Shown: positions 6,203-14,135 of the stretch, one piece after another
Layout: every line of letters begins with the position of its first letter
Numbering within the stretch: the stretch's first letter is position 1
Assembly (NCBI GenBank): GCA_900753135.1
Contig: CAADXZ010000087.1
Coordinates: 1-16,625, forward strand
Direction of reading: 5' to 3'
DNA length: 16,625 nt
Origin: Clostridia bacterium
GTDB taxonomy: Bacteria; Bacillota; Clostridia; TANB77; UBA1234
Notes under the pieces: generated by a model
Told to the model about the DNA's origin: nothing
Database searches by the model: none
The model's input: the letters and a program-made list of their open reading frames with translations, nothing else
Made by a program: the position numbers and the translations under genes

Positions 6203-9200
6203 TTAGTGTGTTCCTTCTGTCTCGTAATCATTGTTTGCTCTTAAACCGACTTGATAAATTGCCATTGGCGTACCAGTTGTAGGAACTATTGCATTCTTTC
6301 CATTTGGTAATACTACTGATTGATGTGCTTGTTCTTTTTGCCATTGCGTATTTGTTATTGGAGCAGAATATGTTAAATATCCCTTTCCTGTACCATTTGT
6401 ACCTGTTGTTATTTCTTCAAAAGCAACTATCAAGTAACCACCTGCCAACATATCTTTCTTAGCTATAGCATTTTCTCTTGTTGTATTAGTACCTTTGTAT
6501 ACAAGTGTACTTGCTGGCAAGTAATACTCTCCATACCAATGTCCGCTTGCATTTCTGATATTGTGTTGATTTCCATTGATCGTAGCACTTTGACCAGCAC
6601 TTGCTAAGAAAATATCAACACCAAAGTTAGCAAATCCACATACTGACATTTCTTCTTTAATGTTATCATAAGGTAATTTTTCTGAATTGTTCTTTAATAC
6701 TAATCCATTAATTAATCTACCAATTGTATTCTTTGTTGTAAATAATCTTGATGGATTCAAAGCTTTAGCATAAACAGTCTCACTTGTATATTTTGCATTA
6801 TTTACAGTTCCGTGTGTCTGTGTCATTATCATATTTACATCTAAATCTTTTTCTGTCAATTTGTTATACAAATTAGTCTTTGAATGATAGAACAATGATA
6901 CATCTGCAGTTGCTGTTCCACCTGTAGCAGGTACATAATATATCTTTGGTTTTAGTCCTACTGTATTATTTGATATTCCTTTTGTCTTTAAATCAAAATA
7001 GAATCTATAACCAAGTTTCAAACCTAGTTTATAAGCTTTTACTTGTCCTGCTTGTGCAAGAGGTAATTTGTTACATTTTAATGCTGGAACTTTGTTCATA
7101 TATCCTGGATCATCAGAGTCTCTAACTTCTAAGTCATAAACTCTACCAGATACATAAGTGTCAAAAGTTTTTCCTAAAATATAATCTGCTTTTTCATTTC
7201 TTGTATTCTTTTTAACAGAAGCTGGATTGTTCATTGCAGCTTGTAATTTATCTGCTGGACAGTTTTCTGCAACCACTAAAGTATAAATTCCTTCACCATT
7301 TGCTGTTTTATAATCATGTGCATCTTTTACCCATATTGGTAAAACAAAAGTATACGTTGTAACACTTGGTTTAATGTAATCATATAAGTTGTGCCACTCA
7401 CCTGCTTTAAGTAATTGTGGTGTGCCTTTTTGTTGTCTTGTAGCATCTCCCTTATCTGGGTTTAACAAATATACATCATAAGGGAATTTTATCAATTTCA
7501 TTTCTGCAAATGTTGGTCCATAAGAGTTTTCTTCTGTTTCTGCATTATATTTCTTTTGATAATCTTCTGTAATCATGTCTTCGTAATTACGTTTCATTCT
7601 GTCTGCATTTATTGTTCCAGCCAAATCATTTGCTTTTGTACCATCAACATTGTAATTTCTGTTACCATATCCCTTACTTGAAACATGGTTACCTGCATTT
7701 GGTATTGTTATTGTAAATTTCTTATCTAAATTCAATATTATAGAAGAGTTGCTATATCTTGCTACATTATTAGAAATAGTTACACCATTTGCTAATTGTG
7801 TTGAATTTGTATTATCCGTTTCTGGTGTTAATGTTACGTTATTTATTATAGGTGTATGAATATTTAAAGCGTCAACAACAAGTTTTTCAACACCTAATTT
7901 AGTACCATTCTTTGGTTCAAATTTTTGAATTGTTGTGCTATTATCTCTAACAGCTTCAATTAATCTATAATCGCCTTCAAATTTTGTTTCGTATGTTTTA
8001 TTTAAAGCTTTTTCTTGAACATATAAATCTTTGTTACGGTAGAAATTATATAATGGTGCTCTACCCGAAGCATAAGGTATATAGTATTTTATATCTTTCA
8101 AAGCTTCAGACTTCTTTGGTAAATTGTATTGTTCACCTGTCAATATTACAACATCTTCTGCACCTTTCATTTGAATAGCTAATTTTTGTACTCTAACAAA
8201 TGTACACTTCTCAACTATTCCATCAGCTTCTATAGTGTATATTGACTTAAACTCACTTGTTTCTGGTCTTACATATGCAATATCTTTCAATGTTATTTCA
8301 TATACATCTCCTACTTTTTCAACCACATAACCAGCATTACTTCTGATTTGAACTCTATTAGTTGCTTCTGTACCAATTCCTGTTGGTAATTCATAATATA
8401 TGTTTGGTATATTCTTAGTTACTCCAAGCGTAGCTTTTCCCTCTTCATAGAATCCTGATGTTCCCAAATCGTAATTGTATCCATTGTAATTTTTCAAAGC
8501 TTCATTTATGATTGTCATCTGTTTCAAATCATATAAATCTGCTTTTTTAATATCATAATAACTATATTTAATTTCAATATCTATTGTATCTGTTGAAACT
8601 TCGGATGTTGCAAGAGTATCAATATCTGTATAATACTTTTGTTTTATCCTTACTTTAATTTTTTCTGAGAAAGGAGTTTCAACCATATCTGTTACAAATC
8701 TATAGCTGTATACATCTCCTTCTGTATATAAATCTTCTGATGTAGGAATAGCAACAGCTACATCATACTCTTCTACTTCTTTTGTATTAGCTCTTAACAC
8801 AACTCTTTGTTTATTATCATTTGGTGTTATTACTCCAGGTTCGTCTGGTGTTTCTCCTGGATTTTCGTCATTCCTTTTATATATAATTATTATCTTTTTA
8901 GTTCCGTCTGGCTCACCAACAACAATTATATTTTCTATATCATCACTTGTTGAACCATCTGGTTTAACCCAACTCTTTGGTTCATACCCCTCTATATCTG
9001 GAGGTGTAATTTTTGTTTCTTCATTTACTGGAATTTCTGTTTCAACTGGATCTTTTAATTCTTTTCCTGTTGGATTATCCTCTCTAAATTCAATAATCAA
9101 TTTTGATGTTTCTTTAATCTTTTCATAATATATAATTATGTGTTGATTGTTTCCATTTGAATTAACAGGAATTTCTGTTCCAGGTGTTCTTTCTGGTCCA

Positions 9201-11278
9201 TTAATTGTTGTATCAGTTCCATTATAATTGTCATCATATTTATAATATCTAACTGCATAACCAGGAACCACTGGGACCTCGACTTTAGTACCCGTTTCAG
9301 GTATTTCTAACCATGTTGTTGTTTCATACTCTGGTGGAACAGTTAATGTCTTCTCTGTTCCTTTTTCTCTATACTCAACTTTTAAAGCTTCTTTTTGTTC
9401 ATAGTAGATAATAATATGTTGATTATTTCCCGTACTTGGTACACTTATTATTGTATCTTGATCTGTTAAAGGTCTTGATGGTTGATTTTCAGTTGTTGAA
9501 CTATTGCCATCATAATTTGTATTCATCTTGTAATCAACAACGTCAAAAAGATTGATATTAGGTACATTTACTGTAGTACCTGAATCTGGCACTTCAAGAG
9601 TTGTTGGATCTTTTATTGTATTGCCCTTCTTGTCTTTATATTCAACCAATACCGTTTTTTCAGTTGAATAGAAAATTACTATATATCTATCTCCTGTTTG
9701 TCCAGGTACAGTTATTTTTGCTCCATTTGAAGTTTCTTTTGCTTTTGAATAATCTCTTACATATGCTTTATTATCTTCTGTATATCCTAAAGCTTTATAG
9801 TTACCATTGCTTCCTAAGTCAGTAACATTATGAGTGTAACCATTTACTTTATCTATTTTATCTGTTATTTCCGCAAGAAGCTTACCTGGATATTTTGGAT
9901 TATCTATAAAAATCTTGTTTCCTTTCAAATCCATAAAGCTTATATAAATTCTTTCAACAGGTCTATACTTAAATACAATTCTCCAATTCTTGTTTGTGTT
10001 AAATGTTTCTGATGTTTGGCCTATTTGTTTAACAATATTACTTAATGAATCTGTATAATATTTTTCAAATACGCCAACGTAGTCATTAACTTTATATCCT
10101 TTCCCGTTTGGTTTATATTCATCTTCATGATATAGAACGCCATATAAACTTTCTTTTCCTGAAGAATCTATTTCATGAATCTCTACTTGCACTAAGTCTC
10201 TGTTTCCATAGTTATATGAAAAACGCTTAACTGTTCCAGACTCTAAGTCGTTTACTGTCAAGTTGTGTATTGTAGTTCCGTTGTTTCCTACATTATCTGT
10301 TATCAACGAACTTAACATTGCATATTCATTCAATATTTGAACTAAATATGATAAGTCTTGATTACTGTTATCTTTAAGCATTACATTTTTATCGTAATCT
10401 TTATGCTCTATTTTTAATGTTGGTGTATTGTAATAATAATAGAATTGCTTATCACTTGCATATCCAGCAGCCTCAGTTATATTAAGCTTTTCGTTTTTAG
10501 AAATATTAACATCACTTGATGTATATCTGCTTGGCACAGAAGTTGTTACCGTAACTCTATTTCCTGTCTTTTTATTTTCATAAACAGTTGTTTCGTTCGC
10601 ATTATAAAACTTCTCCCAGATTGTTTTTGAAGAATTATAACTTGAAATATTGCTATTTCCTGCATATTGGAATGTTTTAGCATCTTGTAAAATAAAACCT
10701 GGCCAGAAGAATTTATTTAATGATTTAACATCAATAACACATCTTGTTCCATTATAATAATCTGGAAATTCAAGACCATTTTTATTTGTAGAATTAGGTG
10801 CATTAATATCTTGAACTCTTTCTTTATAATCTGTAGAAACATGTCCATAATATAATTTAACAGGTTCAACAAAGAACGTAACAATTGCTGCTGAATGTTG
10901 ATTATCAAAACTTACTGTTACATTAGCTGTTTCTCCTTTATTTACATCAGATGAATATTTTGCAACAGACACTGTAGATGTAGAGCCAACACTAATCTTA
11001 TTTCCTACATATCTATATCCAGTATTATCAACCATATTCAAATCAGGCAAAACACTAACTGTGACTGTTTTTCTTCCATTATTATATACTACTTGCGAAG
11101 AATGTTTGTAAATTGCCTCATATCCATTCTTTGGAATTTCTCCATTAGTTGTTCTATAGCAATAGTAAACATCCGCATATATTGGTACTGGTGCTTCTTT
11201 TTTATAAGAACCACTCTTAAATAGTACTGCATTCGTTCCTACTCCTGTTGAATTAAACAATTCACTATTAATAAACAT
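6203..11278 (-). CDS. Giant cell-surface protein, C-terminal part (frame continues upstream from the frameshift at ~11.5 kb)
   Basis: This 1,691-residue segment starts at an internal ATG. Its frame is open without interruption back to about 11,500 and continues the protein begun at 12437. The stretch before the ATG (VLASFQTKLSKYEF ... GGW) is protein-like too, so the segment is not a separate gene. It contains many extracellular-type beta-rich stretches and four or five MucBP-like units, each ending in motifs such as YIVIFYS, HIIIYYE (twice) and KIIIIYK. A short Pro-rich linker follows (PGETPDEPG). About 800 residues of unassigned sequence then run to the C-terminus. The last residues (YQVGLRANNDYETEGTH) include no membrane anchor or basic tail, so it is not sortase-anchored. 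Expression is likely lost or reduced by the frameshift unless there is slippage or a sequence error. Its role, perhaps adhesion or an outer layer, is inferred. Confidence 0.75.
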   Translation of the reverse strand: MFINSELFNSTGVGTNAVLFKSGSYKKEAPVPIYADVYYCYRTTNGEIPKNGYEAIYKHSSQVVYNNGRKTVTVSVLPDLNMVDNTGYRYVGNKISVGSTSTVSVAKYSSDVNKGETANVTVSFDNQHSAAIVTFFVEPVKLYYGHVSTDYKERVQDINAPNSTNKNGLEFPDYYNGTRCVIDVKSLNKFFWPGFILQDAKTFQYAGNSNISSYNSSKTIWEKFYNANETTVYENKKTGNRVTVTTSVPSRYTSSDVNISKNEKLNITEAAGYASDKQFYYYYNTPTLKIEHKDYDKNVMLKDNSNQDLSYLVQILNEYAMLSSLITDNVGNNGTTIHNLTVNDLESGTVKRFSYNYGNRDLVQVEIHEIDSSGKESLYGVLYHEDEYKPNGKGYKVNDYVGVFEKYYTDSLSNIVKQIGQTSETFNTNKNWRIVFKYRPVERIYISFMDLKGNKIFIDNPKYPGKLLAEITDKIDKVNGYTHNVTDLGSNGNYKALGYTEDNKAYVRDYSKAKETSNGAKITVPGQTGDRYIVIFYSTEKTVLVEYKDKKGNTIKDPTTLEVPDSGTTVNVPNINLFDVVDYKMNTNYDGNSSTTENQPSRPLTDQDTIISVPSTGNNQHIIIYYEQKEALKVEYREKGTEKTLTVPPEYETTTWLEIPETGTKVEVPVVPGYAVRYYKYDDNYNGTDTTINGPERTPGTEIPVNSNGNNQHIIIYYEKIKETSKLIIEFREDNPTGKELKDPVETEIPVNEETKITPPDIEGYEPKSWVKPDGSTSDDIENIIVVGEPDGTKKIIIIYKRNDENPGETPDEPGVITPNDNKQRVVLRANTKEVEEYDVAVAIPTSEDLYTEGDVYSYRFVTDMVETPFSEKIKVRIKQKYYTDIDTLATSEVSTDTIDIEIKYSYYDIKKADLYDLKQMTIINEALKNYNGYNYDLGTSGFYEEGKATLGVTKNIPNIYYELPTGIGTEATNRVQIRSNAGYVVEKVGDVYEITLKDIAYVRPETSEFKSIYTIEADGIVEKCTFVRVQKLAIQMKGAEDVVILTGEQYNLPKKSEALKDIKYYIPYASGRAPLYNFYRNKDLYVQEKALNKTYETKFEGDYRLIEAVRDNSTTIQKFEPKNGTKLGVEKLVVDALNIHTPIINNVTLTPETDNTNSTQLANGVTISNNVARYSNSSIILNLDKKFTITIPNAGNHVSSKGYGNRNYNVDGTKANDLAGTINADRMKRNYEDMITEDYQKKYNAETEENSYGPTFAEMKLIKFPYDVYLLNPDKGDATRQQKGTPQLLKAGEWHNLYDYIKPSVTTYTFVLPIWVKDAHDYKTANGEGIYTLVVAENCPADKLQAAMNNPASVKKNTRNEKADYILGKTFDTYVSGRVYDLEVRDSDDPGYMNKVPALKCNKLPLAQAGQVKAYKLGLKLGYRFYFDLKTKGISNNTVGLKPKIYYVPATGGTATADVSLFYHSKTNLYNKLTEKDLDVNMIMTQTHGTVNNAKYTSETVYAKALNPSRLFTTKNTIGRLINGLVLKNNSEKLPYDNIKEEMSVCGFANFGVDIFLASAGQSATINGNQHNIRNASGHWYGEYYLPASTLVYKGTNTTRENAIAKKDMLAGGYLIVAFEEITTGTNGTGKGYLTYSAPITNTQWQKEQAHQSVVLPNGKNAIVPTTGTPMAIYQVGLRANNDYETEGTH
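8870..9990 (-). repeat. MucBP-like repeat region inside the giant surface protein
   Basis: Units of about 85-100 residues recur. Each begins with a strand such as VLVEYKDKKGN, LKVEYREKG or LIIEFRED and ends with a terminal strand (YIVIFYS, HIIIYYEQK, HIIIYYEKI, KIIIIYKRN) near plus-strand positions 9680, 9400, 9130 and 8880. A more diverged unit precedes them (IVFKYRP, near 9970). NYDGN/NYNGT and a TVNVP-type strand recur within units 2 and 3. MucBP domains are known in mucin-binding and other surface proteins of Firmicutes. Confidence 0.6.
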
Positions 11279-11456
11279 CCATCCACCATTGCCATGATTA
11301 AATATAAATGAAAATGTATTACCAGAATATGATTGAGACGCTTTATATGTAGAATCGTCTTTTATAACTTCTGGACACGCTCCTTGGAAAGCAGCGTACC
11401 AACTTGATAAAGTATTCTCTACTAGTCCAATTACATCATTAGTAATAAATTCATAC

Positions 11457-12437
11457 TTAGAAAGTTTTGTTTGAAAAGAAGCAAGAACTGCTGTACCGTA
11501 CCGCTTGAATTGCTTTTCCAGGAAATACTCCTTGTAATAAATTACCTACAGCTTCACCTTTATAATCTGGTGTTTTTTTTCTATGTGTGTCTACACTCTT
11601 TTGTGTCCAACCATATATCGTAATCCATTTATCAGGCACTTTTATATTACTTGCTATATTGCCATCGCTATTTCTCAATGTTCCTTCCCAAGTGGCTGTG
11701 TATGTTCCTCTTGAAAATTCTGGTGGTTCTTTCATCTTTATTTCTGCATCAGAACATGCATAGTCTTGTATATTTAACTTATCGATTGTTTGATCTAACT
11801 TTAATGTATTTTCAGTACCACAAAATTGGCAATTATATGAAAGTTTTTGTATTGTACCTCCATTTCCTATATTATAGTAATGATATCGATTTTTACCTGC
11901 TGGTACATAATGACAGTCTCTACATTCATGTTCATCTTTATTAATTCCAGGCCATTTATGAGCTTCTAGTCCCATATAATGGTTACAAATATCACAATAT
12001 GTTTTATGTTGTAAATCATTTGATGTTATCTTTTCTTTCTTATTATTGTTGTGAGGTTTAGACTCAGATGCAGTACAGCCAGCTCTTTGACAATAATGAA
12101 TATGTTCGTTTGCATTTAAATCACTCCAAGCACCATAATTATGACCTAACTTTGATATTGATTTATCAGTAGTTTTCCCGCACACACTACATTTTTTCCT
12201 ACTTATCCCTTCTGTTGTACACGTTGCCTCTCTTGCCGTCCACGAATTTCCCCACTTATGACTACCCAAATTTCCTTTTTTTCGTCCACACTTTGTACAT
12301 GTTGCTTTTTTTAGGCAAGTTGCCTCTGTATATACATGCTTGCACTTACTATCACCTTTGGCTCCTTTAGCAAAAGAAAATGTACCTATTAGCACAAGTA
12401 TTAATATCACTAATAATATTATTTTGCTTTTCTTCAT
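11457..12437 (-). CDS. Giant cell-surface protein, N-terminal part (signal peptide and CxxC knuckles), truncated by frameshift
   Basis: The start is ATG 12437, with AGGAGG nine bases upstream overlapping the stop of the SLH gene. Residues 1-24 are a signal peptide (MKKSK, then ILLVILILVLIG). Residues 30-210 hold a chain of Cys pairs, C47/C50, C83/C86, C116/C121, C148/C151, C172/C175 and C203/C206, separated by conserved GHKW/GHNY-like and EATC.. segments. These resemble the Cys-rich zinc-ribbon-like repeats of clostridial surface proteins. Residues ~215-312 appear to start a new domain. After residue 315 (AVRY) the frame gives SSSCFFSNKTF and stops. The frame two bases over continues VLASFQTKLSKYEF into the 1,691-residue segment. 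The whole gene would encode 2,079 residues after adding one 5-bp unit. It is the second gene of the SLH operon. Confidence 0.8.
   Translation of the reverse strand: MKKSKIILLVILILVLIGTFSFAKGAKGDSKCKHVYTEATCLKKATCTKCGRKKGNLGSHKWGNSWTAREATCTTEGISRKKCSVCGKTTDKSISKLGHNYGAWSDLNANEHIHYCQRAGCTASESKPHNNNKKEKITSNDLQHKTYCDICNHYMGLEAHKWPGINKDEHECRDCHYVPAGKNRYHYYNIGNGGTIQKLSYNCQFCGTENTLKLDQTIDKLNIQDYACSDAEIKMKEPPEFSRGTYTATWEGTLRNSDGNIASNIKVPDKWITIYGWTQKSVDTHRKKTPDYKGEAVGNLLQGVFPGKAIQAVRYSSSCFFSNKTF
11493..11502 (-). other. Frameshift site: tandem (GTACC)2
   Basis: GTACC occurs twice in tandem. A third copy would give AVRYGTAVLASF across the junction and join both reading frames exactly (6,240 bases, 2,080 codons with the stop). 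Loss of one 5-bp unit is therefore the simplest lesion. A 1-base deletion would also restore the frame. Confidence 0.65.
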
Positions 12438-12450
12438 TTATTTTCGCCTC

Positions 12451-13050
12451 CTATTTTGTATATCTATAAATCATGGTCGCAGCTTCAGCTCTGCTCATGT
12501 TTTTAGAAGGTTTAAATGTATTATCTGGATATCCAGATATTAATCCTTTACTTACAGCATGAGTTAGATAAGTAATCTCTTCTCTATTCATTTCATCATA
12601 ATCGTTAAAAGTCAATGATTTACTTTGATCTAAAGGATTTCCTCTTAAAAAAACATCAGCCTTTGAAATAATTAAAGCCATTTCCATTCTTGTTATCGGC
12701 TCATTCATATTTTCCTCTGTTATTGAGCCAGGCTCTATTATTTGATAAATTTGTGCCACCGCAACAACTTGTCCAGCCCAATTATTCATAGCTGACGGTG
12801 CATCTGCAATATCAATTTCTTCTGGCAAAGATGCCATTACAACAAGCTTTATAAATTCTGCTTTAGATATTGTTCCTTCAGGTCTAAATGTTCCATCAGG
12901 ATATCCATTGATTACACCATTTGTTGTTAATTCATCAACATAACCATATGCCCAATGCTCACTCGTTATATCGCCAAAAGTAGCAGCGAAAGCACACCCA
13001 CAGATAGCTATGCAAAAACACAATATGGCAATAATGCGTTTCATTTTCAT
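12451..13050 (-). CDS. Secreted S-layer-homology (SLH) protein
   Basis: The product has 199 residues from ATG 13050, with AAGGAGG seven bases upstream. Residues 1-23 form a signal peptide (MKMKRIIAILCF ... AFA). Three SLH motifs follow. The first, ~25-68, has FGDITSEHWAY, GVINGYPDGTFRPEGTISKAEF. The second, ~85-132, is degenerate (WAGQVVAVAQIY, EPITRMEMA). The third, ~148-197, has GLISGYPDNTFKPSKNMSRAEA. SLH triplets bind pyruvylated secondary wall polymers, placing the protein on the cell wall. Nothing else is attached, so it is essentially a bare wall-binding module. Its stop overlaps the ribosome site of the giant protein gene (start 14 bases away), so the two are translated from one message. 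I infer that it anchors or organises the giant protein, but no contact can be shown from sequence. Confidence 0.85.
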   Translation of the reverse strand: MKMKRIIAILCFCIAICGCAFAATFGDITSEHWAYGYVDELTTNGVINGYPDGTFRPEGTISKAEFIKLVVMASLPEEIDIADAPSAMNNWAGQVVAVAQIYQIIEPGSITEENMNEPITRMEMALIISKADVFLRGNPLDQSKSLTFNDYDEMNREEITYLTHAVSKGLISGYPDNTFKPSKNMSRAEAATMIYRYTK

Positions 13051-13089
13051 CCATACTCCTCCTTTATACTATTTAATCGGTAATATTTT

Positions 13090-13118
13090 ATCATATTGTT
13101 AAGACTAAACATACAAAA
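13090..13118 (-). promoter_or_regulatory. Candidate promoter of the SLH/giant-protein operon
   Basis: On the minus strand TATGAT (13095-13090) is preceded after 17 bp by TTTTGT (13118-13113). The -10 is fair and the -35 poor, as expected for an activator-dependent promoter. The start point would be near 13083, leaving a short leader to ATG 13050. The phased boxes lie nine bases upstream of the -35. Confidence 0.4.
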
Positions 13119-13126
13119 GAAAAAAA

Positions 13127-13165
13127 TGTAACATTTTTTTAACCAAATTGTAACAAAACTGTAAT
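13127..13165 (-). promoter_or_regulatory. Four direct repeats with exact 11-bp phasing (PhoP-box-like)
   Basis: Reading the minus strand, the boxes are ATTACA (13165-13160), GTTACA (13154-13149), GTTAAA (13143-13138) and GTTACA (13132-13127). Each is separated by five bases, giving a strict 11-bp period. PhoP of Bacillus binds direct TT(A/T/C)A(C/T)A repeats with this spacing. Three of the boxes match five of six positions and the third matches four. Position and spacing fit activator binding immediately upstream of the promoter. The regulator's identity is inferred only. Confidence 0.5.
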
Positions 13166-13216
13166 TTTTCGTTATCTTGCTATTTCTAACATCTCCTACC
13201 AAAATTCTTTCTTGTT

Positions 13217-13233
13217 GCCAAGAAAAATGAAAA
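13217..13233 (+). repeat. 17-bp direct repeat, copy 2 (upstream of the SLH operon)
   Basis: This copy is identical to 6112-6128 in the same orientation. The two copies flank the SLH/giant-protein operon, its terminator and its control boxes. Confidence 0.6.
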
Positions 13234-13295
13234 TCCTCGCTTTTCAGTCTTTTGACACTCTAGAGTTTTCCACACTTACAACTCAGATTTTTGCA

Positions 13296-13324
13296 TTGCA
13301 ATATTATGTAAATTGTGTTATACT
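13296..13324 (+). promoter_or_regulatory. Promoter of the lipoprotein gene
   Basis: TTGCAA (13296-13301) and TATACT (13319-13324) are separated by 17 bp. TGT immediately precedes the -10, forming an extended -10. The leader to ATG 13430 would be about 100 bases. Confidence 0.6.
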
Positions 13325-13344
13325 CTCCATGTATTAATTTTTAT

Positions 13345-13353
13345 AGGAGGTGA
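13345..13353 (+). promoter_or_regulatory. Consensus Shine-Dalgarno without a start codon, in the lipoprotein leader
   Basis: AGGAGGTGA is a near-perfect anti-16S match about 77 bases before the true start. No ATG or TTG follows at proper spacing. An ATT five bases on would open an 18-codon frame ending before the real ribosome site. It resembles the mRNA-stabilising Shine-Dalgarno elements known from Bacillus leaders. Confidence 0.4.
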
Positions 13354-13429
13354 CATTTTTCGTCTAACGCCTTTTTTGGCACTCCACTTTCAATCATACT
13401 TTACCAACTAAAAAGGAGTTTGATTAATC

Positions 13430-14059
13430 ATGAAAAATTGGAAAAAGTTTGTTCTTTTTGCCATGCTTTTTGCACTTATTACAACATTATCAGGTTGTGC
13501 ATTCTTTAAAAGCAAAGTACAAACTATCAAAGGCAGCTTTGTTGGTGCAACCTATACTGCAGATTTTTATGACAATTATGGTGTACCTTTTCTAACAGCA
13601 TCAGGTAAAAAGATTGATATTAGCGGCAATTCCATTAGTGAATCTGGTTATACTTCTGACGGAGAACTTACTACGAACTATACATTGTCTTCCGTCATAA
13701 CAATCACAATAGATGGCAACGAAATGCAAAGTTGTGGTTCTACTATCATCTTTGCAGAAGATGGTTTAAAAAAAGATGTGGACTTTAACATTACTGACAT
13801 TGATGGCTCTAGTCACGGGATTACAACCTTAACATCTGTAGCCAAGTTTTTAAACAACTACAAAAACTTATTTGGTAAATCCAGAGTAGTTGTAATTCAA
13901 TCTCAACTTGGTGTTCCAATTTGTGCATACAGCGGTGATGAAGTTTATTGGGAAATTCCAGAAGATTTGCCAAAGATGACAAAACTAATGATTGACGGAA
14001 AAGCACTCTATATTCATCGGGCAAATTTTCAAATCATTGATAAAGACTTAATTAAGTAA
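13430..14059 (+). CDS. Putative lipoprotein, DUF5052-like
   Basis: The product has 209 residues. ATG 13430 is preceded by AAGGAG eleven bases upstream. Residues 1-22 are a lipoprotein signal peptide with the lipobox TLSGC, making Cys23 the likely lipidated residue. The mature part would be tethered to the outer face of the membrane. It is beta-rich, with notable segments GSFVGATYTADFYDNYG, SVITITIDGNEMQSCGSTIIF, KSRVVVIQSQLG and KLMIDGKALYIHRANFQIID. From memory these resemble Firmicutes lipoproteins of the DUF5052 family, whose function is unknown. The gene stands alone: it is divergent from the SLH operon, convergent with spoIVA, and shares a bidirectional terminator with spoIVA. Its promoter shares a control region with the SLH operon, so co-regulation is possible but not shown. 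Confidence 0.8.
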   Translation: MKNWKKFVLFAMLFALITTLSGCAFFKSKVQTIKGSFVGATYTADFYDNYGVPFLTASGKKIDISGNSISESGYTSDGELTTNYTLSSVITITIDGNEMQSCGSTIIFAEDGLKKDVDFNITDIDGSSHGITTLTSVAKFLNNYKNLFGKSRVVVIQSQLGVPICAYSGDEVYWEIPEDLPKMTKLMIDGKALYIHRANFQIIDKDLIK

Positions 14060-14062
14060 TAC

Positions 14063-14104
14063 AAAAAGAATGTTACATTTTAATAAATTTGTAACATTCT
14101 TTTT
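14063..14104. terminator. Bidirectional terminator between the lipoprotein gene and spoIVA
   Basis: AAAAAGAATGTTACA (14063-14077) pairs over 15 bp with TGTAACATTCTTTTT (14090-14104) around a 12-base loop. T-runs follow the stem on both strands. It lies between two convergent stop codons. Confidence 0.85.
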
Positions 14105-14135
14105 ATTTTTACTCACTTTCAAATTTACTTTTTAG

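Noticed and set aside
6272..6286. VPTTG near the C-terminus of the giant protein, resembling an LPXTG sortase signal
   Set aside because: The following ~22 residues are polar, with no hydrophobic helix and no basic tail, so sortase anchoring is not supported.
9601..10012. Leu/Tyr-rich plus-strand frames within the giant gene
   Set aside because: They lie opposite a long coherent minus-strand frame with clear domain repeats and have no ribosome sites.
13256..13265. ACTCTAGAGT palindrome upstream of the lipoprotein promoter
   Set aside because: A 10-bp palindrome alone is too short to support an operator here.
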